Notes: generated by a model not told the origin, from the letters alone. DNA of 64,000 nt from Pseudomethylobacillus aquaticus (GCF_003730115.1 NZ_RJVP01000003.1:1-64000), one strand, 5' to 3'. Positions 36,058-46,758 are shown, numbered from the stretch's first letter. Numbers and translations are program-made.

Positions 36058-36087
36058 CTCAGCACTAGCCGCCTCAACACTAGCCGC
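36058..36087. repeat. 15-bp tandem duplication immediately before fliR
   Basis: CTCAGCACTAGCCGC then CTCAACACTAGCCGC, one mismatch in 15, ending one base before the fliR start codon. It fills the whole fliQ-fliR spacer and displaces any normal Shine-Dalgarno sequence. Confidence 0.88.
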
Positions 36088-36088
36088 C

Positions 36089-36868
36089 ATGATCACCATT
36101 AGCCAGGAACTGCTGCTGGGCTGGGTCAATGGCCTGCTGTTACCACTGACGCGCATCCTTGGCCTGATCGCCATCGCCCCCATCTTCGGGCACCGCTCCG
36201 TGCCCCGCCGCGTCAAGCTCGGCTTGGCGCTGGCGCTCACGCTCATCGTGGCGCCCACCCTGCCCTCGCAAGCCACTTTCGACCCGCTCACCCTGCCCGG
36301 CGCACTGATACTGGCGCAGCAACTGCTGATCGGCGTGGCCATGGGCTTCAGCATGCGTATCGTGTTCGCGGGGGTGGAAATGGCCGGCCAGGTCATCGGC
36401 ATGACCATGGGCCTGGGCTTCGCCATCTTCTTCAACCCGATGACGCAGGGTCAATCCAGCCCCATCGGCCAGTTCTACATGGTGATCGCCATGCTGCTGT
36501 TCCTATCCATGAACGGCCATTTGCAACTGCTGGCCACACTGATCCAGAGCTTCGACAGCCTGCCCATCAGCCTCGCAGGCAGCAACAAACTCGACTTCTT
36601 CGCCATCGCCAGGTGGGGCGAGATCATCTTCCGCGCCGCGCTGCAGATCTCCCTGCCCGTGGTCGCCGCGCTGCTGGTCACCAACATCGCGCTGGGCATC
36701 CTCACCCGCACTGCACCGCAACTCAACCTGTTCGGCATCGGCTTCCCCATCACCATCTTCGTCGGCCTGCTCATGGTCGCACTCGCCTTCGCCAGCATGG
36801 AAGCGCCGCTCAGTCACTATATCGAGACGGGGCTTGGTCAGTCGCAGCGTATCGCCAACCCCGGTTAA
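36089..36868 (+). CDS. fliR: Flagellar export gate protein FliR
   Basis: 259 residues with about six membrane segments. FliR joins FliP and FliQ in the export gate. Conserved parts include FFNPMTQGQSSPIGQFY and LLVTNIALGILTRTAPQLNLF. It is the last gene of the fli run; no ribosome site is evident because the 15-bp duplication sits directly before the ATG, so coupling to fliQ is likely. Confidence 0.96.
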   Translation: MITISQELLLGWVNGLLLPLTRILGLIAIAPIFGHRSVPRRVKLGLALALTLIVAPTLPSQATFDPLTLPGALILAQQLLIGVAMGFSMRIVFAGVEMAGQVIGMTMGLGFAIFFNPMTQGQSSPIGQFYMVIAMLLFLSMNGHLQLLATLIQSFDSLPISLAGSNKLDFFAIARWGEIIFRAALQISLPVVAALLVTNIALGILTRTAPQLNLFGIGFPITIFVGLLMVALAFASMEAPLSHYIETGLGQSQRIANPG

Positions 36869-36973
36869 GGTGCTGAATAACGACTGAACTTCCTGCGATC
36901 TAACAAGTACGAATCACGCAAGTAACTTTCAGCAAACAATCCATCCAGTAGAATTGCCAGCAGCTCATAAAAA

Positions 36974-37005
36974 CCCAATTTGGGAATCTTAATACCCAAA
37001 TTGGG
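36974..37005. promoter_or_regulatory. Pair of CCCAA-N-TTGGG palindromes between fliR and druE
   Basis: CCCAATTTGGG (36974-36984) and CCCAAATTGGG (36995-37005) are each near-palindromes and are also inverted copies of each other. Centre-to-centre distance is 21 bp, two helical turns, as for paired dimeric operators. Alternatively a long RNA hairpin that ends fliR or druE transcripts. No gene is seen in 36869-37087. Confidence 0.55.
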
Positions 37006-37087
37006 AATGTTAGTTGCTCGGTTCCATGCCAAGTCACAAAGGACCAGCAGACTTAAACAAAACCACCTCCTCGAAACTCCGGACGAT

Positions 37088-40000
37088 TCACTTTCGGAGT
37101 GTGATAAATAACTCTGTTGGGATACTTTCTCCCACAATCATAATATCTTTGAGCTCAAGAACAGCCTTTGCCTGATTTACTTCTTCAGCACTAAAATCAA
37201 ACTGGTTAGATGTGCTGTATCTGTTTAGTTTATTATTCACACGCCAGTAAGAAACGCCTTTATCTAGTTTTATTGCCAAAGTTGTGTTGTTTTTAAAGTG
37301 AACAACCAGTGAACGACTATGCTGTTGGGTTGCTTTAACAGTAGCGTCTATGCCAACTTCCTTGAACACATTAATCAGCACTTGATTTCGCTCTTGCGAA
37401 TTTAGCCAATCTGAATAAATCATGCCCTGTGGCCCCTTATATTCAGAGTAGCTTCGCTTTTCCACGGTATGCACAACAAAATTAACTGATTTCCAATGAT
37501 CAAACCCAACGCACTGTCTCAGTCCAACTACTATCTCTTTCAGCAATCCGATTGAAATTGGGGTGAAAATGTATTTATCGCTATATTCGACAGAGACTAC
37601 TTCATCTGATTCTAATAACCTCTTTAACTCGCTATGTTCTTGTGACAGGTATTCCCAGAATCTTGAGCCAAAGCCAAGGAGTTTGCCGTCGAGTTCGTCT
37701 TTTACCAGAACCTCTTTATCTCCTTGCACAACCACAGGCAATTGAATTTCAGTATTGTTAACGGTGCGAGGGTTTTGTAAATGAGTGGCTTTAGATTTAC
37801 CTCGAACGATAGGGGTACATTTGCCCCACATTTCATTGGCATTCATGAATGCGACATCTGATATCGCCCATGCCCAATATTCACCATTTTGAAATACGAC
37901 TTCTGCAATCACATGGCCATTTTGGGCTTTAGGCATTTCTTTAACAGCAAGTGCATTTATTTGTTCATGGTCAACAAGGCTTCTCAAGGTGATGAGGTCA
38001 TCTTGCGGGTAGCTTTTTAACGCACTTTCTTTGAGTATGAGATTTACTTCTTTTTTGCTAACAATTGCCAAGTCATAAGCCAGTTTTCTAAAATCAGCCA
38101 TCGCAAAATCAGCATGATCTGTTGACTCACCCAAACACATATTGATTTTAGTCACAGTCGGGCGCTTGCCAGCTGAAAAGATGGATTCAGAAAGTGTTTT
38201 AACTTCCACCTCTGACGAGTCACCAAAGTAGCTAATTTCTTTGGGGATGACCAGGCTATTGAGCCAATCACGAGTTAAAAATTGCTGTGCACTTCTGCGG
38301 TTTAATTTGTCAAACTCATGTCTATGTTCAAAATCAAGAAGACACGATGGACAAGCGCTATCACATCCACGAGAACAATCAAGTTGCTCAAATGTTTTCT
38401 CAAAAAGTGGATTGATTAAGTAGTCAATGTTGGAAGTGTAGCCAGCATTATTTTCATCATAAATAAAAATAGACTGAACATAATTACCATCTTCGGTTTT
38501 TATCTCCTGAACTGATGCCCCAAGTTCTGATGCTTGAATACCTAATTCTTCAGCCAGTGCGTTGCGCATAGCAACTGAGACGGTGTTGGCAACCGTTGAG
38601 TCATTAAGCCATTTACCGTTGAGATCTTTTAATTGAATTTCAAAAATATCTGTAAAAGTTTCAAAGCCAAAGCTAATAGATTTCTTTATCATCCATGACT
38701 GATCACTGGCAGAGCACCGGCGTTCGTCTTTCTTTGCAATCAAACGATTATGTCCTTTTTTGGGGCTAAGTGTTTTGGGATACTCTCTGTCTTTTGTCAT
38801 GGGTTCAGCACGACCGCATCCTAAGCATAGTGCATAACCAGTGCCATTTTCGCCTTTGGATTGATAAAATATTTTCCCAGTGTCACTCGAACGATATCTT
38901 CCTAAATTAGGGTTTTTGAGCGGTGACCACTCACCATGAATAGATAGCGTTGGACTTTCAGGTTTAATGAATTTTTGTTTAGTAATGTCATTAGTGACTG
39001 GTTCGTAAAAATCAACTGCGAAACCCGCTGGTTCAATATATTCTGAGAATTTTTTCTCTAAATCAGCTTGGCAATTAGAGCACTTACTTGGTAGCGCACC
39101 TGTAACAGCTGAAGCGCCACATTTTTGGCATTTCCAAAAAAATTTAATGAGTTGAAGTTCATTTTTGGCTTGTAACTCGCTTGCAGGCACATGCCAATTT
39201 AATGTGATTCCTGCAGACTTATAAACGGCACCATCCATGACAATGTCTGAACCAGGAGCGTATTCTCTCAGTGCCGTAACTATATCTCTAGTGGGTAACT
39301 CTGCACGAAAGCGACGGTTATCTTCTCTCTGTTTTGATTCACTATCATATTTTGGTTTATGTTTAAGATTGTTAAATGTCACTAGAGAGGTAGGAAACCC
39401 ATAGCCAGGTAAAAAGCCATAGTTAGCTAAATCACTAAGTAAATATTCCCCTTTGTGGCGCTCTTTACGATATTCCAATGCATTTGCAGCAGGATCGTTT
39501 TGATTAGCCTGCAGTCTTTCTTGCTCCGCAATCAGTGCAGACCATTCTTCATGCCATATCCCCCTAACCTTATTCATCATTCCAGCAGAGTTGGCCATAA
39601 AAGTCTCATATGATTGATGCTCATATGGCGAGTTCTTAACCAGTTGCTCTATCGCCTTTTTATAACTTTCGTTATGTTTGCTGTATTTGTTAAGGTTATT
39701 TACAAAGCTTTTCCAAGGGCCTTCTTCACCAATAAAGAAATCGCCACTCGTCAATTTTAGTGCACTATCAGTACTGCCATTTAAGAACATGCCAAGCAAA
39801 TAAGAATTAATGTGCCTTTGAATAATTACATCACTCGAAAGGGAGACTTTAGGCGTCGGAAACTTACTGCCGAATGCCCAGCTAGTGTTTTCAAAAACGT
39901 GCTGGTCATGCGGATTGGCTTTGCAAAGTGTCACTGCCGCTGACTTGGTTTCAGAACGTCTACCAGCTCGTCCAGCACGTTGTAAATAGTTAGCGGGGTG

Positions 40001-43000
40001 GGGTGGTACATTATTCATTGCTACAAGCTGAATGCCGCCAATATCAATCCCCATTTCCATCGTCGTAGAGCAAGATAGAATATTGAGTTTTCCTGATTTA
40101 AAGTCTTTTTCGTAATTCTCTAAGGTTTTAGATTTTTGCTGTGCAGAATGCTCGGCTGTTTTGTAAAAAGGCGCATTTTCCAACACTTGATCAGCATAGG
40201 TTGACCATATCGCTTGTTGTCTTAGTTCTTGAATTTTTTCTGAGTTCAAAATCCAATTGCGTGCTTCAGTCATAAAGCCTAGTGATGACACATCAAAATC
40301 TCTAGGAAAAATCGGTGCATCAATCTTTTCGCATTTCACACGCTCCCTATTTCTAATCGGGGTGTACGGGCTAAATCCATTTAGCGTAACATCAAGAAAC
40401 CGTCTTGAATATGGGCATATCCAAAGTTGTTTGGGGGCAGTGAAAGAAATGGATTCTAGTTTTAGATTGTATCCACTTGCGCTGTTTTGCAATAAATCCA
40501 CTTTAATTAAATCATTCCACGCTCTTTTTAATATCTCATCAAGTATGTCCTCACCATACTCTGTCTTTGCATCTAAATTGGTCACAATAGACAAGAGTGA
40601 TACTAGGACACTTTTGGAGTTTGATTTTTTTACCGATGGCCATCGCCTTTGATTTTTTGCTTTATCCCTATCCGCTGGAATTAGCCAATTATTTGGTAAT
40701 TTAATTGATAGCCAATTTCGCCAGTCTTTACCATGCAGGTCTAGAGAGCTTCCAGCCCGCACAAAAAAATCCATACAAATTTTTAAAAAGTCACGCCAGT
40801 CATCAATTTTTAAACCAAACTCACTCCACCTTTCAGGTGCTGAATCAATTTTTTGTAATTGTGGGTAGATCAATGAAATTAAACCTAATGTTTCTAAGTT
40901 ATTGCTTTTTTTAGGTCTGCGCGCCAGCTCCCTAAATATAAGCATTTCAGCGACTTTGTCTGCACCATCGGCGGTACCAAAAGTATTTGATTCATAGTTC
41001 TTATATATTTGATGAACCCTATCAAAATCTTGACCTTGGTTACAGATGCTTCTTTTTAAATCAGAAAAGGTAATCCCTGTTGGCACAGCAGATTTGCTCA
41101 AGGCTTGTTGTAATTTTTCTTCAATATCTCTCTTAATGTCCTCGGAAGTATTAGCAAACTTACTGTACAGGTCCCTTAAACTTGCTACTTCAGCACTCTC
41201 TGGCACTTCACTTGATAGTTTATTAATTTGATGGAATACCCAGCTTCTTACTTTTGCTCTTTCAGCGTCTTGTTGTAACTTTGTCGCAATCCTCGCTGTC
41301 CCTTGACGGCTATCATTAAAAGTCAACAAACGACGACCGTTGTATGGCTTGTTGATTGGGTCATCTTGTCCGTCAGGCGCATACTCAAGCAAAGTAGGCA
41401 AAATGCCACTAAGCAAGTATGGTGTGCCTACGCGACCGTTTTTAATTTTGCTTCGTTTGCCGTTAAGAATCGCAGAACATGATGGACATTCAAGCACGTC
41501 TGATGATTGCGTGATTTGAATGGTTAAAGCATCAGGATGATTGGACTCGCAAAATTTTCTTGTTTTTTTATTTATGGATTCAGAAGCTATGACAGCGTCT
41601 TGAAAAGGTCGGTTGGTAATCAGTAACCTAGCTTGTTTTCCTGCATGACTCTCATCAGCATCTTCTTCCTCGTCACCCTCACGCTCTAGCTCAAATTCAT
41701 CAACGGTTTTTTTATCATCAAAGGGAGTAAGTTCAATGCTGTTTTCTTGCGCATTAAGGTAAACCTCACCACAGTCATCGCAAAAAATCAGTTCGTATAC
41801 TGGTGCGCCACAAAGGCAGTGGTTTCTCGGAGATAAATATACTTCACCATAAGGCCAGTCTTTATGAACTAACTTAGGGCTATCTTGATGTTTTTCTGAG
41901 CAATTTTGATCTGCGCAGCCCCATAACCCGGTCATGGTTTGATGGTAAATGTGTGCCCGAAGCGGCAAATACGCTAACCCTTTGGCGTCTTTTGCGCTTG
42001 CAAGCAGGTCTAACCATTGCAAAGCTTGGGTTTGTTCTCCAAGTGTGTATTGTTCCTTTTTGCCGAATAGCCGAATGCAAACATGTCCAATATCTAAAGT
42101 TTGGGTGGGTGACGAGCTGCCTATTTTTTCAGTAGGTGCAAATAACTTTCGGATTTTATAAGCGAGTGAATGCTTCAATAATTCATCATAAAGCGCTTCA
42201 TGTCCTTCACAAGACTGAAGTGCGTTTAGCGATTTTGGCTGATTATTTTGTGGCTCTGCAATGGCAGGTACTTCCCGCACACCATAACGTAACTCAACTT
42301 GGCTGATATCAATCCCACCAACATCTGCCAAGAACCGACGAAGTGACTGACCGGCCTCCCCTTCAGGGTCACCAATGGTTGCAGAGGTTGCAATAAAACG
42401 CACTTCACTGGGCTCAACGTCAAAAGCATGAATTACACGCCTAATCAGTAAAGAAAGCTCTGCCGCCTGCGAGCCCACATAAGAGTGAGCCTCATCAAGC
42501 ACAATCCATTTTAATTTGCCTTTAGACTTTTCAATGATGGGTCTGTCGTCATTGCGCACCAACATGTATTCCAACATGGTCGCGTTAGTGACCAAGATTG
42601 GCGGGGGAGAGGCTCGTAAGGTTTTTCTGTCAGCTACTTCACAAAGATTCTTGCTGCCACCACGCTCAGGTTGCTCTGGTGTGTTTCCATTAAAAAGACA
42701 AAACCTAACATTGCGTTCAAAGTGGCCTGTCCAGGCTAAGAGGCGATCTTTTTGGCTATTGATAAGGGCGTTTAGTGGATACAAAAGCAGTGCTTGCACA
42801 CCAACTAATGGCTTTCTTTGTTGTTCATGCTCTCTTACTAGACAATCAAGAATAGGAATCATGAAGCATTCTGTTTTCCCAGAGCCAGTACCGCTAGTGA
42901 CTACCAAAGATTTTGGTTTGCTATCGCTGAGGACTTGCCATGATTCGAGCTGGTGTTGATAAGGTTTAATGTCTTTAAAAAAACGATAGTCCTCGATCTT

Positions 43001-43309
43001 TGACTTAGTTCTTTTAGCTTCTTGTAGCTTCTCTTCGGTAATATATGGCTTATCTAAAGCATCCACCAATTTTTTTGACAGTAAGCTATTGCTTAATTCT
43101 CCCATGGTTTGTTGGCATGGTCGCCAGCCAAAAACAGGCTCAAATGTCGGGCTGGCAATAAAACTGCCCTCAGCGCCATATGGGCGATTAAACAGTTCAA
43201 ACAGATGCTGCCTTAAAGGCAAATTGCTCACATTGAGCCAACTCATCACACCAGAGGTGGTGCGCTGAGAGAGGTCGTTGATTAAGCCCGTGAAATATTG
43301 GGTCTGCAT
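37088..43309 (-). CDS. druE: Druantia DruE: giant DEAD/DEAH helicase with DUF1998
   Basis: 2073 residues. Walker A SGTGSGKT lies at 139-146, DEAH at 272-275, SAT at 309-311, and the helicase C-terminal motif QRAGRAGRR at about 1108-1116. Several cysteine pairs suggest zinc knuckles (CLCGAP/CDDCGEVY, CPSCSAIL, CQKCGAS/CSNCQ), and the DUF1998 cysteine cluster CSRGCDSACPSCLLDF is near 1645. Size and domain order match DruE, the shared component of Druantia anti-phage systems. It follows druH by 14 bases with AGGA before the start. Composition is strongly AT-rich against the flagellar genes, a sign of transfer. Confidence 0.9.
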   Translation of the reverse strand: MQTQYFTGLINDLSQRTTSGVMSWLNVSNLPLRQHLFELFNRPYGAEGSFIASPTFEPVFGWRPCQQTMGELSNSLLSKKLVDALDKPYITEEKLQEAKRTKSKIEDYRFFKDIKPYQHQLESWQVLSDSKPKSLVVTSGTGSGKTECFMIPILDCLVREHEQQRKPLVGVQALLLYPLNALINSQKDRLLAWTGHFERNVRFCLFNGNTPEQPERGGSKNLCEVADRKTLRASPPPILVTNATMLEYMLVRNDDRPIIEKSKGKLKWIVLDEAHSYVGSQAAELSLLIRRVIHAFDVEPSEVRFIATSATIGDPEGEAGQSLRRFLADVGGIDISQVELRYGVREVPAIAEPQNNQPKSLNALQSCEGHEALYDELLKHSLAYKIRKLFAPTEKIGSSSPTQTLDIGHVCIRLFGKKEQYTLGEQTQALQWLDLLASAKDAKGLAYLPLRAHIYHQTMTGLWGCADQNCSEKHQDSPKLVHKDWPYGEVYLSPRNHCLCGAPVYELIFCDDCGEVYLNAQENSIELTPFDDKKTVDEFELEREGDEEEDADESHAGKQARLLITNRPFQDAVIASESINKKTRKFCESNHPDALTIQITQSSDVLECPSCSAILNGKRSKIKNGRVGTPYLLSGILPTLLEYAPDGQDDPINKPYNGRRLLTFNDSRQGTARIATKLQQDAERAKVRSWVFHQINKLSSEVPESAEVASLRDLYSKFANTSEDIKRDIEEKLQQALSKSAVPTGITFSDLKRSICNQGQDFDRVHQIYKNYESNTFGTADGADKVAEMLIFRELARRPKKSNNLETLGLISLIYPQLQKIDSAPERWSEFGLKIDDWRDFLKICMDFFVRAGSSLDLHGKDWRNWLSIKLPNNWLIPADRDKAKNQRRWPSVKKSNSKSVLVSLLSIVTNLDAKTEYGEDILDEILKRAWNDLIKVDLLQNSASGYNLKLESISFTAPKQLWICPYSRRFLDVTLNGFSPYTPIRNRERVKCEKIDAPIFPRDFDVSSLGFMTEARNWILNSEKIQELRQQAIWSTYADQVLENAPFYKTAEHSAQQKSKTLENYEKDFKSGKLNILSCSTTMEMGIDIGGIQLVAMNNVPPHPANYLQRAGRAGRRSETKSAAVTLCKANPHDQHVFENTSWAFGSKFPTPKVSLSSDVIIQRHINSYLLGMFLNGSTDSALKLTSGDFFIGEEGPWKSFVNNLNKYSKHNESYKKAIEQLVKNSPYEHQSYETFMANSAGMMNKVRGIWHEEWSALIAEQERLQANQNDPAANALEYRKERHKGEYLLSDLANYGFLPGYGFPTSLVTFNNLKHKPKYDSESKQREDNRRFRAELPTRDIVTALREYAPGSDIVMDGAVYKSAGITLNWHVPASELQAKNELQLIKFFWKCQKCGASAVTGALPSKCSNCQADLEKKFSEYIEPAGFAVDFYEPVTNDITKQKFIKPESPTLSIHGEWSPLKNPNLGRYRSSDTGKIFYQSKGENGTGYALCLGCGRAEPMTKDREYPKTLSPKKGHNRLIAKKDERRCSASDQSWMIKKSISFGFETFTDIFEIQLKDLNGKWLNDSTVANTVSVAMRNALAEELGIQASELGASVQEIKTEDGNYVQSIFIYDENNAGYTSNIDYLINPLFEKTFEQLDCSRGCDSACPSCLLDFEHRHEFDKLNRRSAQQFLTRDWLNSLVIPKEISYFGDSSEVEVKTLSESIFSAGKRPTVTKINMCLGESTDHADFAMADFRKLAYDLAIVSKKEVNLILKESALKSYPQDDLITLRSLVDHEQINALAVKEMPKAQNGHVIAEVVFQNGEYWAWAISDVAFMNANEMWGKCTPIVRGKSKATHLQNPRTVNNTEIQLPVVVQGDKEVLVKDELDGKLLGFGSRFWEYLSQEHSELKRLLESDEVVSVEYSDKYIFTPISIGLLKEIVVGLRQCVGFDHWKSVNFVVHTVEKRSYSEYKGPQGMIYSDWLNSQERNQVLINVFKEVGIDATVKATQQHSRSLVVHFKNNTTLAIKLDKGVSYWRVNNKLNRYSTSNQFDFSAEEVNQAKAVLELKDIMIVGESIPTELFITLRK

Positions 43310-43323
43310 GAATATCCTAATTT

Positions 43324-46300
43324 TTATAACTGCACATAGCCAAGGGTTATGCCCCTCGCAATGGTTTTGTCAAAAGCTGAATCAAACCAGTCTTTATCAA
43401 AATTTTTAAGCTTTTTCAAATCAATAAAAGCACTTTCATCTACCAACCATTGGGGTAACTCTTGGGTCAGCGTGTTAATTGCAACTACAAATGGAAAATT
43501 AATAACAGGGTCTTTAAAAGCAAAGTCTTGTAGGCACATCAAGTGTTGATGTTCAGATTGCTTATAAGCCCTAATTTCATTAAAAAAATCACTAGGCCAA
43601 CTGGCTGTTTTAGTACGTAACAGATTTTGTAAGTCGGAGTTTTCACCTTCAAAAATCTGAGATTTGAATACATCAGCAAAGATTTGGGGATGATTTATAG
43701 CCTTTTGCATCTCCTGATTTACAGCCAACTGATTTTTATGCTTAATTACCTCAAACACCATATTCAAAGCTGGATATTCATTAAGCAAGATACTCAGCTT
43801 GTTTTGAAGCAAATACTCGAAATATTGTTGAGCCGACTTTTCTTCTTGATAACGTTGGAATATCTGTTTCTTTAGATAAAAGGCAGCATCCAACCAAGCC
43901 TCTAAACTGACTAGCTCCCACATAAAAGGCAACTCAGCTGCAAAGCGCAAAATAAACTGCGTTGTAAACTTAGACTCCCTTAACGCTAAAGCCGCCATGG
44001 CACGCTTATTTTTTGCAAACAACCGCCACAAATGCAAACTAGTTAAATTTAAATGGCCAAGGCGTTCTGCCAAGTACTCAACATGCTGCCAAGCTGAATC
44101 ATCAAAGTCTGATGTCAGCTCTTCAAGAACAAGGTTTATCGCTGCTTCGCGTTGTTTATCATGCGCAATATTCAATGCAAACTTTAGACTCCCAACGTCT
44201 TCTTCAACCTCTTTTGTGTCATTTCTCAAAGGTAAAATCATTGCTCTAAACTGAATAGAGGAATTGCTTGAGGGGTGAATCATCCATGTGCCATCAGCAT
44301 ACTTGTGAGTAGGAAACCCCCATATACCACTATAAACACCCCCATTGATAGATTGTTCAAGCGTCACAATGTCATCGGACTCATCAATGCGTGTAGCTAC
44401 AACTTCGCAACGCTCAACCACCTCATTGGTAAAGTTAGCTAACTGAGATTGCTTAATCATAAAATAAGGCTCAGCCACCTTATGCTCAAACTCAATTTCG
44501 TACTTGTTGACAAACAATACAAAATCGCTGGCACCAGTCACCTTCAATCTAAACTCCACTTTTGTATCAAGCTGATCTACTGCATATAACAAATCAGCAA
44601 TCTGCTCTTTATAATCAATCAGCCTAATTTCAACTCTAGAGCTATCTTTTTCGCGTTTAAGTCTGATGGTTGTTGGCTCAATATTAATGCCACCTGTGTC
44701 TTTTAAATTGAGCTCAATTTCAACATGGTTTCCTTGACTCAATAATGAAACCACACGCACCCCATAAAGTTGACGCAGGCTTAGCGTTTTTCGTTTTTCA
44801 ATTCGGTGACTATCGCCGTCAAACGCCATTACCCCACTCGATGGAAAAGGTAACTGAATGATTGCAGCTTTCGGGTTGTGTGCCCAATAAATCTCCAGCT
44901 TGATAAGTTCTTGCGGCGTGGATGAGCCTGTATAGCTGCACTCAATCGTTACGGAATCGCCATTGATAAGTGGCTTGATACTAACTTTGTCATCCAAGCA
45001 TTTCACGTTGGAAATTTGCCATTTGTTAAGCAATAACTTCCCGTGGCTTGCGTCACTGCCTGGCAGAATTTGATAGCTTGCGTCTGATGGTAATACCGCT
45101 AATTTTGCACCCCAAACATGGCTGCTTTGCTCTTTCACGCTTAAATTGAGCGGCCCATAAACCCCTAATTCAGGATTAAGTGGTTTGTTGTCTAAGTTTT
45201 TACAAAATACACTGGCGGTTGATTTTTTATGTAACGACGTGGCGCTAACATATTTAACGACCTGAGGGAAACCACAGAAGGCAATGGCAGGTTTTTGAAA
45301 AACATGCCATATGCGATTACCCATCAGCGCAAAATCTTCTTCATCCGCATCCCCACAACTAGGCTTAATCTCATATTGCTCATCCTCATCACTTAAACAA
45401 GCGACTGGCACATCAATGACATAACATTTCTTCTCACGGTCACGCGACCAAGCAATTGGCTCAAACGAACTCATTTCACTCAAAGCTTGTAAATGAAATC
45501 GCGCAGGCACCACAACATAAAGGCTAGGCGATCTAAACTTACCACCACCTATTTTTAAAAACTTACCTTCATCACCCTCACTATCGGCATCAAACACCCA
45601 AGGAGTGTCATCATCCAGTTCAAAGCCGTTGGCTAAGGTAATATTTTTGCGCACATTGTCAGCGTTTTTAAGTATGGCAACATGCTCCTCATGCGCGTGT
45701 TTAAAAAGTGGTGTTGTCTCAAGATTAAAACGATAGTTAAGTTGGCCTGCTAATCTACCAAGTGTGATTTCATGTTTTTCAGCTTGATTGCTCACCTGAA
45801 GCAGCATGACCCTCGTGATAAATCCTTCAGCAATATCAAACGCTTTGATTACTGACTCTTGATCAATATTGTTCTTGGGAAAATCAATTCGCGCCTCGAC
45901 ATTAAAAATACCATCAAGGGTGTGTAAGTAGCGTTGTAGCGTCAAACTAAAAGCGAGTTTGTCAGCTTTAATTTTGACACCTTCTTGGATAAACCTTTCC
46001 AACACACCACGTGCATTTTCGTCGTCCATAGGCAATGGAAAACTATCACGCCAGTTAGATTTGTGTTGATCCAGTTTCTCAAGCGGGTTTAATGCGCCGC
46101 TAAGGTTGGCATCATTTTTAAAGTGCACAAAGGTGATAATAATTTCTGCTAACAAGCTAAAAATTAAAGGCTGTCGGTAAGATTTAGGAAGCTCACCGCG
46201 ATGACTTTCAATAATGCTTAAAATGCTTTTCTCATCAGGAAAGCCAAGATTGACTGTGTCTTTAAGGACGCGATTTAAAAGGCGATTTAAATTACCACGG

Positions 46301-46758
46301 CCACTGGCAATAAGATTCAAAGGCAAACCACCTTGACTAGCAATATTTCCAATGAACTTTAAATTTCCAATATCTGCATTTAAAGCTAAGTTCCATTCAC
46401 GGAACCCACTTTCAATCATCTCCGAGCGTGTAACACTGTTTAATTCAGAGTAATCAATTCCAATCGATGTAAAAATCGGGTCCCATGACATACCTGTGCC
46501 ATCATATTTGCGCTGCCACCAATTGGCGGCGTACAAGACAAATAGAGGAGAAAAATATGATGACTTCTTGCAGATTTCGTCAATTTGGTAATGACTCAAA
46601 TAAATCTCTAAATTTGAGGCCAAGCAATGTTGCAAGCTCATGAACTCTTCGGCTGTCATCTTGTAGGAATAGAGTGGTGCACCATTAAGAAGACCTTCAT
46701 TGAGACCTTGTCGATTATTCTTTGCTAAGAAAGCATTTCTCCATTCGTCAAATCTCAT
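43324..46758 (-). CDS. druH: Druantia type III protein DruH
   Basis: 1144 residues from the ATG at 46758, where GGGGAG precedes the start; an upstream TTG is less likely. No catalytic motif or membrane segment is recognised. The protein is large, mostly soluble, with a beta-rich middle and a helical C-terminal third. A ~1.1-kb-residue protein of this type (STY4851/ECs_5259 family) directly before a DruE helicase defines Druantia type III. Its mode of action is not known. AT-rich like druE. No third gene intervenes, so the system looks complete. Confidence 0.85.
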   Translation of the reverse strand: MRFDEWRNAFLAKNNRQGLNEGLLNGAPLYSYKMTAEEFMSLQHCLASNLEIYLSHYQIDEICKKSSYFSPLFVLYAANWWQRKYDGTGMSWDPIFTSIGIDYSELNSVTRSEMIESGFREWNLALNADIGNLKFIGNIASQGGLPLNLIASGRGNLNRLLNRVLKDTVNLGFPDEKSILSIIESHRGELPKSYRQPLIFSLLAEIIITFVHFKNDANLSGALNPLEKLDQHKSNWRDSFPLPMDDENARGVLERFIQEGVKIKADKLAFSLTLQRYLHTLDGIFNVEARIDFPKNNIDQESVIKAFDIAEGFITRVMLLQVSNQAEKHEITLGRLAGQLNYRFNLETTPLFKHAHEEHVAILKNADNVRKNITLANGFELDDDTPWVFDADSEGDEGKFLKIGGGKFRSPSLYVVVPARFHLQALSEMSSFEPIAWSRDREKKCYVIDVPVACLSDEDEQYEIKPSCGDADEEDFALMGNRIWHVFQKPAIAFCGFPQVVKYVSATSLHKKSTASVFCKNLDNKPLNPELGVYGPLNLSVKEQSSHVWGAKLAVLPSDASYQILPGSDASHGKLLLNKWQISNVKCLDDKVSIKPLINGDSVTIECSYTGSSTPQELIKLEIYWAHNPKAAIIQLPFPSSGVMAFDGDSHRIEKRKTLSLRQLYGVRVVSLLSQGNHVEIELNLKDTGGINIEPTTIRLKREKDSSRVEIRLIDYKEQIADLLYAVDQLDTKVEFRLKVTGASDFVLFVNKYEIEFEHKVAEPYFMIKQSQLANFTNEVVERCEVVATRIDESDDIVTLEQSINGGVYSGIWGFPTHKYADGTWMIHPSSNSSIQFRAMILPLRNDTKEVEEDVGSLKFALNIAHDKQREAAINLVLEELTSDFDDSAWQHVEYLAERLGHLNLTSLHLWRLFAKNKRAMAALALRESKFTTQFILRFAAELPFMWELVSLEAWLDAAFYLKKQIFQRYQEEKSAQQYFEYLLQNKLSILLNEYPALNMVFEVIKHKNQLAVNQEMQKAINHPQIFADVFKSQIFEGENSDLQNLLRTKTASWPSDFFNEIRAYKQSEHQHLMCLQDFAFKDPVINFPFVVAINTLTQELPQWLVDESAFIDLKKLKNFDKDWFDSAFDKTIARGITLGYVQL

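Noticed and set aside
36865-37137. 90-codon minus-strand ORF across the druE end and the CCCAA palindromes
   Set aside because: Overlaps the end of druE, and its PNLG/PKLG repeat merely reflects the DNA palindromes.
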